Shown piece after piece: positions 1-5,110 of a stretch of 7,048 nucleotides of DNA (its first letter is position 1; each line of letters begins with the position of its first letter). Both the position numbers and the translations under genes were made by a program. The stretch comes from Fidelibacterota bacterium (lineage in GTDB: Bacteria > Fidelibacterota > UBA2242): contig JAFGXZ010000011.1 of the NCBI GenBank assembly GCA_016936335.1, positions 1-7,048 of the forward strand, in the 5' to 3' direction. The notes below the pieces were generated by a model, which had not been told where the DNA came from, made no database searches, and worked only from the letters and a program-made list of their open reading frames with translations.

Positions 1-41
1 AGCATCGCTGCAAGCCCAATAATCAATATAGATTTATTCAT
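1..41 (-). CDS. Start of an exported or membrane protein (partial, 13 codons visible)
   Basis: Only the N-terminus is inside the window: MNKSILIIGLAAM followed by a cut codon. A Lys after Met-Asn and then a hydrophobic run is the start of a signal peptide or a first membrane helix. The start is well supported, because a perfect AGGAGG lies 7 bases upstream of this ATG, whereas the other nearby ATG (46-48) runs into a stop after four codons. The gene lies 68 bases downstream of the OPT transporter stop on the same strand. It could be co-transcribed with the transporter or use its own -10 element. Function cannot be inferred from 13 residues. Confidence 0.75.
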   Translation of the reverse strand, partial: MNKSILIIGLAAM

Positions 42-48
42 TTCTCAT

Positions 49-54
49 CCTCCT
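49..54 (-). promoter_or_regulatory. Ribosome binding site of the left-edge gene
   Basis: The minus strand reads AGGAGG, a perfect anti-SD match, with 7 bases to the ATG at 41. It decides the start of the partial gene and shows that this genome uses Shine-Dalgarno initiation for at least some genes. Confidence 0.8.
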
Positions 55-74
55 GATTTTTAATGAACATACAC

Positions 75-80
75 ATTATA
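75..80 (-). promoter_or_regulatory. Possible -10 element (TATAAT) before the left-edge gene
   Basis: A perfect TATAAT hexamer lies on the minus strand between the OPT transporter stop and the next gene, and would give a leader of roughly 27-30 bases. I see no convincing -35 hexamer 16-18 bases upstream, and the region is AT-rich, so a chance match is quite possible. If real, the left-edge gene can be transcribed independently of the transporter. Confidence 0.3.
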
Positions 81-109
81 TTCCTATCAAAACGTGCGCT
101 GGAATACAC

Positions 110-2125
110 CTACTCTTTCACCCGTGTTGAATCCCAGTACAAATAAACCAGAATTAAAACAAACATGACAAAACCAAGAATTTCACCGCCGGCTGATTCT
201 GACCAGTGCTCGGTACCAATCGCCTGCATCAGCGTCCAACCGTCCCCGAAAATCTTCTGCCCAAAGAAAATAATAAACGCCGCCACGACTCCCATAATCG
301 CACCACCGGCAATAAATCCTGATGCAATCAACGTTCCTTTTTCTTTGCGTTTTTTTGCAAGTTCCTGGTTGTCAGTGGATTTTCCGACAAAATGGGCAAT
401 CAAACCACCCGCCAGAATCGGAGTGTTCAGATAAATCGGCAGATACATGCCCAATGCAAATGCCAGTGGTGGAACGCCGATAAACTCTAAAATGATCGCC
501 ATAAAAACACCGGCAATATAGAGTGTCCACGGTGCCGGTGAACCGGTCATAAGCGGCTCGATAACAGCTGCCATTGCTGATGCCTGGGGTGCTTCCAGAG
601 CATTCGGTCCGGCGGCGGCACCAAAACCAAAGGTTTTATTCAGTACAAGAATAACAAATCCCACAGACGCCGCCGCCAATAGCGTACCGGCAAATTTATA
701 CCGTTGCTGAACCTGAGGTGTCGTTCCCAACCAGTACCCAATTTTTAAATCCGAAACAAAGGCGCCGGACATTGAGAGTGCCGTACAGACGACACCACCA
801 ATAATCAATGCCGCCAGCATCCCTTTTTCACCAGTTAATCCAACTTTCAGCAAAATAACCGATGAAAGAATCAGGGTCATCAGGGTCATTCCTGAAACTG
901 GGTTGGTTCCGACCAGCGCAATCGCACGGGCGGCAACAGTCGTAAACAAAAACGAAATAATAAACACGATGAGAATCCCGACAATAGCGTGCCAGATATT
1001 CATCTCAACAACACCAAAAAGAAAAAATATGAACAATGCAATAAATGTGGCGATCAGAAATAATGCAATCCACTTCATTTTGATATCCTTTTGGGTGCGG
1101 GGGACTTCGCCTTCAACATCGGTGAGGACACCACCGGTCAGTTCTTTGGCTGCCAGTTTAAAAGCGCCTGCGATGATTTTTGAGGATTTGATAATTCCAA
1201 TAATTCCTGCTGCCGCGATGCCACCGATACCAATATGACGGACATAATTCGTAAATATTTCCTGCGGCTGCATATCCTTAATCAGAATTATAGCCGGAGC
1301 AAGTGGTTCGATCAAATGTTGACCCACATAGTAAAACGCCGGAATCAGCACCCACCAGGACAGAAACGAGCCACAAGCGATGATCAGTGCATATTTCAGA
1401 CCAATGATATATCCCAAACCAGTCACAGCGGCGCCAATATTGATTTTTAGAACGAGCTTCCACTTGTCTGACAGAAAGGCGCCCCAACGAAAAACCTGGG
1501 TTGAAACTACCTCTTTCCACAATCCCAATCCTGCAACACAAAAATCATATATCCCACCAATGATTGCCGCAATTACCAAAACCTTGGCCTGTTCGCCACC
1601 CGATTCACCGGCAATAATCACTTCGGTTGTAGCAGTTGCTTCAGGAAACGGAAATTCACCATGCATATCCTGAACAAAATACTTTCTAAAAGGAATCAAA
1701 AACAGAATACCCAGGATACCACCGAACAGAGACGCCAGGAACATCTGCAGAAAACTGACGTCAAGCCCCAGGATATACAAGCCTGGAATTGTAAAAATCG
1801 CACCGGCTACGATCACGCCGGACGACGAACCAATTGACTGGATAATAACATTTTCCTGCAGTGCATTCTTACGTTTAAGCATTACTGACGTTCCGACCGC
1901 CAGTATCGCGATCGGTATCGCCGCTTCAAACACCTGGCCGATTTTAAGTCCCAGATAAGCCGCCGCCATGGAGAATAATACCGAATAAAACAACCCCCAG
2001 AACAGTGAATACCTTGTAACTTCCGGGACAATTTTCGCGGCTGGAATTACCGGTATATATTCCTCGCCGTCCTTCAGCTTGCCATAGGCATTATCCGGTA
2101 ATTTTACATGGTCTTGTTTGCCCAT
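110..2125 (-). CDS. OPT family oligopeptide transporter
   Basis: This is a 671-aa polytopic inner-membrane protein of the oligopeptide transporter (OPT, PF03169) family. The family performs secondary, usually proton-coupled, import of small peptides or metal-ligand complexes. Visible family signatures are the AAYLGLKIGQVFEAAIP segment (about residues 54-71), ENVIIQSIGSSSG (91-103), FPFPEATATTEVI (158-170), NPVSGMT (408-414) and SDLKIGYWLGTTPQVQQ (458-474). About 14-16 hydrophobic helices separate short loops, and a soluble, charged stretch lies at about 325-350. The length fits bacterial single-chain OPT members, and the start is set by a GGAGGA site. Substrate cannot be told from sequence: bacterial OPT proteins are mostly uncharacterised and fungal or plant relatives carry peptides or metal chelates. 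The gene looks intact, with no frameshift. Its upstream neighbour is a 95-aa protein 114 bases away, and no solute-binding protein or ATPase accompanies it, as expected for a secondary carrier. Confidence 0.95.
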   Translation of the reverse strand: MGKQDHVKLPDNAYGKLKDGEEYIPVIPAAKIVPEVTRYSLFWGLFYSVLFSMAAAYLGLKIGQVFEAAIPIAILAVGTSVMLKRKNALQENVIIQSIGSSSGVIVAGAIFTIPGLYILGLDVSFLQMFLASLFGGILGILFLIPFRKYFVQDMHGEFPFPEATATTEVIIAGESGGEQAKVLVIAAIIGGIYDFCVAGLGLWKEVVSTQVFRWGAFLSDKWKLVLKINIGAAVTGLGYIIGLKYALIIACGSFLSWWVLIPAFYYVGQHLIEPLAPAIILIKDMQPQEIFTNYVRHIGIGGIAAAGIIGIIKSSKIIAGAFKLAAKELTGGVLTDVEGEVPRTQKDIKMKWIALFLIATFIALFIFFLFGVVEMNIWHAIVGILIVFIISFLFTTVAARAIALVGTNPVSGMTLMTLILSSVILLKVGLTGEKGMLAALIIGGVVCTALSMSGAFVSDLKIGYWLGTTPQVQQRYKFAGTLLAAASVGFVILVLNKTFGFGAAAGPNALEAPQASAMAAVIEPLMTGSPAPWTLYIAGVFMAIILEFIGVPPLAFALGMYLPIYLNTPILAGGLIAHFVGKSTDNQELAKKRKEKGTLIASGFIAGGAIMGVVAAFIIFFGQKIFGDGWTLMQAIGTEHWSESAGGEILGFVMFVLILVYLYWDSTRVKE

Positions 2126-2134
2126 AATAATCTT

Positions 2135-2140
2135 TCCTCC
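2135..2140 (-). promoter_or_regulatory. Ribosome binding site of the OPT transporter
   Basis: The minus strand reads GGAGGA (within GGAGGAAAG), 9 bases before the ATG at 2125. It supports the MGKQDHV start. The rest of the 2141-2239 gap holds no convincing promoter or RNA structure that I can see. Confidence 0.75.
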
Positions 2141-2239
2141 ATAGAAATGTTATTTCCATCTTATTTGCGACAATTAAAGTTACTGAAATAATTCATAATG
2201 GCCAGAGTCGTTGTCATTTTACGATATAACAAAAAAGTC

Positions 2240-2527
2240 TCAATGAGCTTTTTCAAAAATATAGTGCTTTATTCGTTCCGACAGGGTTTCAAAAAGATGA
2301 TTGATTTCATCATCAGACAGGGATTCCAGCCATTCGCGGACCTTTTTCCCATATTTCTGAGTCCATTCAAAGTAGGCCCGCTTACCGATGTCACACCCTT
2401 CCTGCTGACTGCAGATGTACTTATATTTTTCCATTTCAGCGACCTGTATGCCCATCTCTTTTTCGTGTCGGGTCAGTATTTTTGTCTTTAACGGCTCTTC
2501 AAACATATCCCGCAGCTCTAAATCCAT
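2240..2527 (-). CDS. Small charged cytoplasmic protein, unknown function (95 aa)
   Basis: I do not recognise a family with confidence. The protein is 95 aa, has no signal peptide or membrane segment, and is rich in charged residues. It looks mostly helical. The middle reads EMEKYKYICSQQEGCDIGKR followed by AYFEWTQKY (residues 31-59). This pattern of E-M-x-[KR]-[YH]-[KR]-[YW], then an acidic-Gly-x-D-[IL]-G run and an aromatic EW helix, recalls short uncharacterised bacterial proteins and part of DUF4032, but that is only an impression. Two cysteines (39, 45) lie in this core. The ATG at 2527 is the only start codon in frame before the upstream open stretch loses start codons, and its ribosome site is weak. 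It reads toward the OPT transporter, 114 bases away. Coding status is supported by strand agreement with neighbours and a protein-like composition. Confidence 0.7.
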   Translation of the reverse strand: MDLELRDMFEEPLKTKILTRHEKEMGIQVAEMEKYKYICSQQEGCDIGKRAYFEWTQKYGKKVREWLESLSDDEINHLFETLSERIKHYIFEKAH

Positions 2528-2704
2528 TTTGCCGGCAATGCCATTTGTCCAAGATATCTTTTTATGTGTATTTTTTTAGAACTCACCAAGGAAAAAATTT
2601 AGGTCAGACAAACAAGATATGCAATGCTATTCTGCCCTAAAAACATAAAACCCCGCTATATCTATCTGGCGGCGGATATTCACAAATGGCATATTTAAAA
2701 TCAT

Positions 2705-2739
2705 AAAAATGCGTTATCAGTTACATCGTGTAACCGATA
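2705..2739 (-). terminator. Probable rho-independent terminator after the small membrane-gene pair
   Basis: On the minus strand an 11-bp stem (TATCGGTTACA pairing with TGTAACTGATA, one G-U wobble) closes a 3-base CGA loop. The sequence AACGC and then five T residues follow 3'. On the plus strand the wobble becomes an A-C mismatch, so the structure is better on the minus strand. It starts 26 bases after the stop of the 59-aa gene. The rest of the 2528-2765 gap shows no gene that I can support. Confidence 0.6.
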
Positions 2740-2765
2740 CAGACAATGCGAATGTTAATGACTGT

Positions 2766-2945
2766 TTATTCGCTGGCGCTTTTTTTGGATTTGAATTTAC
2801 CCATTACTTCGGCGGCTTTGTCGGGAACCAGTAATGCAAATAACCCAAATGCCGCGCCAAGTATTCCAATAATGCGAATTATTGTCGGGTCCAAAACCAA
2901 CAATAATAAACCGATTACAAAAATAAAAATACCGAGATTTCTCAT
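2766..2945 (-). CDS. Small two-helix membrane protein (59 aa)
   Basis: A 59-aa ORF whose ATG overlaps the stop of the upstream 104-aa gene as ATGA, the usual layout of translationally coupled genes. The product starts MRNLGIFIFVIGLLLLVLDP, followed by a second hydrophobic stretch of about residues 21-41 (IIRIIGILGAAFGLFALLVP). It ends in a Lys/Ser-rich tail (KFKSKKSASE). This predicts two membrane helices joined by a tight D-P-T turn, with a short basic cytoplasmic tail. GAGGGA lies about 10 bases upstream as a modest ribosome site. A terminator-like hairpin follows 26 bases after the stop. No family is recognised. The coupled arrangement suggests it works with the 104-aa single-helix protein, but this is inference. 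Confidence 0.7.
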   Translation of the reverse strand: MRNLGIFIFVIGLLLLVLDPTIIRIIGILGAAFGLFALLVPDKAAEVMGKFKSKKSASE

Positions 2946-3256
2946 AACGTTAGTCCCTCTGTATTGGTTTGTTCATAATAATGTTTAAAATTAATGGAAA
3001 TATCGGGAATATTCAAATCCTCTTTAGGGCTGCATACCCGATTTGTCAATACAAGTAAAATAAAAATCAAGGTGCCGAAGACTACCAACAGGGCAACATC
3101 GAAAGGAATAGAAAATTTACTTTTCTTTTTCGGTCTCTTTTTTTGTTTTTGCTTTGCTATCTGAACCTCCTGTTTGACATTTATTATTCGCTTAATATAG
3201 AGTTCATTATGGATACTGTCAAATATTTGATGTTTGATTTTTGTGCCAAAACTCAC
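2942..3256 (-). CDS. Small single-pass membrane protein (104 aa), GTG start
   Basis: A 104-aa protein of unknown family. Residues 1-34 are polar and probably helical. A strongly basic patch follows at about 35-47 (KQKQKKRPKKKSK), then one hydrophobic helix at about 50-72 (PFDVALLVVFGTLIFILLVLTN). A roughly 30-residue polar tail with one cysteine (75) comes last. By the positive-inside rule the N-terminal half should be cytoplasmic and the tail periplasmic. The only usable start is the GTG at 3256: an ATG one base away goes straight into TGA, and in-frame codons upstream up to a TGA include no ATG. The ribosome site is weak. It is the first gene of a two-gene unit with the 59-aa protein and diverges from the outer-membrane barrel gene 62 bp away. 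Confidence 0.7.
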   Translation of the reverse strand: MSFGTKIKHQIFDSIHNELYIKRIINVKQEVQIAKQKQKKRPKKKSKFSIPFDVALLVVFGTLIFILLVLTNRVCSPKEDLNIPDISINFKHYYEQTNTEGLTL

Positions 3257-3267
3257 ATGAATCGTGG

Positions 3268-3296
3268 TTGCTTTTATTTCATGTTCAATGTATATT
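3268..3296 (+). promoter_or_regulatory. Likely sigma70-type promoter of the barrel/TPR operon
   Basis: TTGCTT (3268-3273) and TATATT (3291-3296) are separated by exactly 17 bases. The -10 matches the consensus at five of six positions and the -35 at three of six. Transcription would start near 3303, leaving a leader of only about 16 bases before the ATG at 3319. It lies in the 62-bp divergent gap, so any regulator binding here could affect both directions. A matching minus-strand promoter is not clear. Confidence 0.45.
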
Positions 3297-3318
3297 CATC
3301 AAAATAACTGGGCCTATT

Positions 3319-4089
3319 ATGAAAAAACTGATCATTATCCTATTTACAACAATTGTTATTCTCCAATTCCCAGCGATATCTCAGGAAAACTCTGTTTATC
3401 CGCAACCGGTCAGTTTGGTCACCGTACCGACAGCCGGGATTATTCCCAGGGGTGCGTATTTGTCAGAATTTCGCCTGTTTAGCGGCGGCGGAGTTTTGGC
3501 TGGCATTTCCGCCGGGATTTCACAACGCTTCATGTTTGGTGTTTCGTATGGTGGTGCCGGCGTTATCGGAAACCAGAAGGTTCAATGGCACAATCAGCAG
3601 GGTGTGGCGATCAAGTACCGGTTTATTGAAGAGTCCGCTAAGCTAACGGCCTTTCTGTTTGGCTTCAATTCTCAGGGACAGGGCACTTATATCGATTCCC
3701 TAAAACGCTATGACACCAAAGCAAAGGGATTCTACCTTGTTGCCAGTAAAAATTATCGGTTTCTCGGTAATCTGGGATTTCACGCCGGTTTCAATTATAA
3801 TCCTCTGGAAGACGATGATGGTGACAGCGATCCATCATTTTTCATCGGTCTGGACAAGGATATTAATCCGGAAATATCCTTTGTTGTGGAATACGACGCC
3901 GCCCTGAATGACAACGAAACAAATACTCTGGGACTTGGCGAGGGACTGGGTTATCTCAACGCCGGAATTCGCTGGACAATGGTTCAACGGTTTCACCTGG
4001 AAGTCGATTTCAACAATATTCTGCTAAATCGAAATAAGGTAGATTATTTCAACCGGGAGCTTAAATTCACTTTTGTGGAATTTTTCTAA
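3319..4089 (+). CDS. YjbH-like outer-membrane beta-barrel protein
   Basis: A 256-aa exported protein. The signal peptide is MKKLIIILFTTIVILQFPAI, cleaved around SQ-EN (residue 22). The mature part is an almost unbroken series of alternating amphipathic strands with glycine and aromatic residues, for example FMFGVSYGGAGVIG (71-84), GVAIKYRFIEE (95-105), GFYLVASKNYRFLG (137-150), FFIGLDKDINPEISFVVEYD (174-193) and GYLNAGIRWTM (211-221). It ends on a terminal Phe-Phe, as outer-membrane proteins recognised by the BAM complex do. An acidic loop DDDGDSD sits at 165-171. The repertoire of strands recalls YjbH/WbfB-like barrels of FCB bacteria; this is a resemblance, not a proven assignment. I chose the ATG at 3319 over an in-frame start at 3241 because it gives a clean signal peptide and lies downstream of the promoter. 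There is no Shine-Dalgarno site. It leads a likely operon with the TPR gene. Confidence 0.8.
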   Translation: MKKLIIILFTTIVILQFPAISQENSVYPQPVSLVTVPTAGIIPRGAYLSEFRLFSGGGVLAGISAGISQRFMFGVSYGGAGVIGNQKVQWHNQQGVAIKYRFIEESAKLTAFLFGFNSQGQGTYIDSLKRYDTKAKGFYLVASKNYRFLGNLGFHAGFNYNPLEDDDGDSDPSFFIGLDKDINPEISFVVEYDAALNDNETNTLGLGEGLGYLNAGIRWTMVQRFHLEVDFNNILLNRNKVDYFNRELKFTFVEFF

Positions 4090-4133
4090 TAGCTGGTAAA
4101 ACGAAAAATTAACATTCAATCAAAACACACTAT

Positions 4134-4138
4134 GGGGG
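4134..4138 (+). promoter_or_regulatory. G-rich ribosome site deciding the TPR protein start
   Basis: GGGGG followed by TAACA sits 5 bases before the ATG at 4144. It favours this start over the in-frame ATG at 4132, which overlaps the G-run and has no ribosome site of its own. The later start also leaves the standard positively charged signal-peptide head MKDRRFR. Confidence 0.5.
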
Positions 4139-4143
4139 TAACA

Positions 4144-4917
4144 ATGAAAGATCGACGTTTTCGATTTGGAGTAGTTTCCGTGGTCATCATACTGGCGTGC
4201 ATGCTGGTAATGGCCCAGGGCGCCACCGTAAAAGACCTTTTGGATGAGGTCGAGATATTGCGTGATGCCGATAATTACACTGGCGCTTTGGCAAAGCTGA
4301 AAGAAGCCGAGAAGATGGATAAGGATAATCCGGAAATCCTCTGGAAGATTGCTCGCGCTTACTTTGATTTAGCCGATCAGGACGAAGGCAATATCGAGGT
4401 ACAAAAGGCAAATGTTTATCCGGGCTTTGAATATGCAAAAAAGTGTGTTGAAATTGCCCCAAACGTTGCCGGCGGTCATCAATACTATGCAATTTTAATC
4501 GGGCGGGTCGGTGAAATCGAAGGCACTAAGCAAAAAATTGAAAATTCTTATGCCGTCAGAGAACACACCATGATTGCAATAAAACTGGACCCGGAAAACG
4601 ATTCTAACTATCACGTCATGGGACGCTGGCATTTTGCTTTGGCTGATCTCAGTTGGGTGGAACGAAAAGTCGCCAGCATTATATATGCAACCCCTCCAGC
4701 TGCGTCTTTTGAAAAAGCAGTAGAGTTTTTCAGTAAGGCCCATGAACTGAACCCGGACGACATCCGTCATTTACTCTGGCTGGGAAAAAGTTACGAGAAA
4801 CTGGATCAGGATGATAATGCCAAGAAGGCTTTAAAACAAGCACTGGCTCTTCCCGCTGCGTCCAATTCGGACAAAAACCAGCAAAAAGAAGCAAAAGCGC
4901 TGCTTGAAGAACTGTGA
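4144..4917 (+). CDS. Exported TPR protein related to the RMDN/PTPIP51 TPR domain
   Basis: A 257-aa protein. Residues 1-26 form a signal peptide (MKDRRFRFGV, then a hydrophobic core ending MAQGA), so it should act in the periplasm. A Cys at 19 is not a convincing lipobox, because hydrophobic residues follow it. The rest is TPR helices: about 30-63, 64-78, 90-107, 109-148, 149-169 and 186-237. Residues 115-205 carry the hallmarks of the regulator-of-microtubule-dynamics family (RMDN1-3; RMDN3 is the mitochondrial tether PTPIP51): YAILIGRVGEIEGTK, then IEN.Y..REH...AIKLDP, then MGRW with LSWVERKVAS, and ATPPAASFEKAVEFF. Bacterial members are known only as uncharacterised TPR proteins, so the role here is unknown; protein binding in the envelope is the sensible inference. 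It follows the barrel gene by 54 bases and precedes a micropeptide gene by 10. Confidence 0.88.
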   Translation: MKDRRFRFGVVSVVIILACMLVMAQGATVKDLLDEVEILRDADNYTGALAKLKEAEKMDKDNPEILWKIARAYFDLADQDEGNIEVQKANVYPGFEYAKKCVEIAPNVAGGHQYYAILIGRVGEIEGTKQKIENSYAVREHTMIAIKLDPENDSNYHVMGRWHFALADLSWVERKVASIIYATPPAASFEKAVEFFSKAHELNPDDIRHLLWLGKSYEKLDQDDNAKKALKQALALPAASNSDKNQQKEAKALLEEL

Positions 4918-4927
4918 TGGGTAAACA

Positions 4928-5044
4928 ATGAAAATTATTACCGGTTTGATCAAAATTATCAAAGTCTTTTTTGTCGTCGGCCTGGTTTTCCTGTTTGTTG
5001 TCACGGCAATTACACTGCTGACAAAAGAGAATCCGGAAGAATAA
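4928..5044 (+). CDS. Single-helix membrane micropeptide (38 aa)
   Basis: A 38-codon ORF that starts 10 bases after the TPR stop. The product begins MKIITGLIKIIKVFFVVGLV, with a further hydrophobic run FLFVVTAITLL to about residue 31 and an acidic end TKENPEE. This predicts a basic amphipathic head, one membrane helix (about 13-31) and a negatively charged tail. TGGG upstream (4918-4921) gives a weak ribosome site. Support comes from tight spacing to the TPR gene, the same strand, and the position just before a terminator. The membrane-helix pattern with properly charged ends is also unlike random translation. No family is recognised. It may stabilise or anchor an envelope complex, but that is speculation. 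Confidence 0.6.
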   Translation: MKIITGLIKIIKVFFVVGLVFLFVVTAITLLTKENPEE

Positions 5045-5069
5045 AATCGTCGCTACTTGTGGTTATTAA

Positions 5070-5103
5070 CAGCAGTGATGTTTCAGCAGAAACATCACTG
5101 CTG
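5070..5103. terminator. Bidirectional hairpin terminator between convergent genes
   Basis: A perfect 14-bp inverted repeat (CAGCAGTGATGTTT and its complement AAACATCACTGCTG) with a 6-base loop CAGCAG. It lies 25 bases after the micropeptide stop and 7 bases after the stop of the minus-strand secreted protein. A T-rich stretch (AATTATTTTA) follows on the plus strand; the T-run on the minus strand is poor. Placement between two converging genes and the perfect stem make a shared terminator the simplest reading. Confidence 0.75.
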
Positions 5104-5110
5104 AATTATT

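Noticed and set aside
903..1238. Plus-strand ORF of 111 codons opposite the OPT gene.
   Set aside because: It is antisense to well-conserved transporter helices; the frame stays open because of the helix codon composition, and there is no ribosome site or family resemblance.
1278..1541. Minus-strand ORF of 87 codons within the OPT gene.
   Set aside because: It lies wholly inside the transporter in another frame, has no ribosome site, and its translation (several Cys, Trp and Arg) does not look like a folded protein.
2232..2253. A hairpin (AAAAAG-CTC / GAG-CTTTTT with a bulge) overlapping the stop of the 95-aa gene, with a T-run on the minus strand.
   Set aside because: The stem is mostly A-T pairs, has a bulged base and contains its own T-run inside the stem, so it is weak as a terminator and could arise by chance in AT-rich DNA.
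2545..2704. Possible promoter (TTGGTG-17-CATAAA on the minus strand) or RNA gene upstream of the 95-aa gene.
   Set aside because: Both hexamers match the consensus poorly in AT-rich sequence, and I find no stable or familiar RNA fold, so it cannot be supported.
3241..3318. In-frame upstream extension of the barrel gene starting at 3241.
   Set aside because: It would put 26 non-signal residues before a textbook signal peptide, overlaps the divergent gene's start and lies upstream of the predicted promoter.
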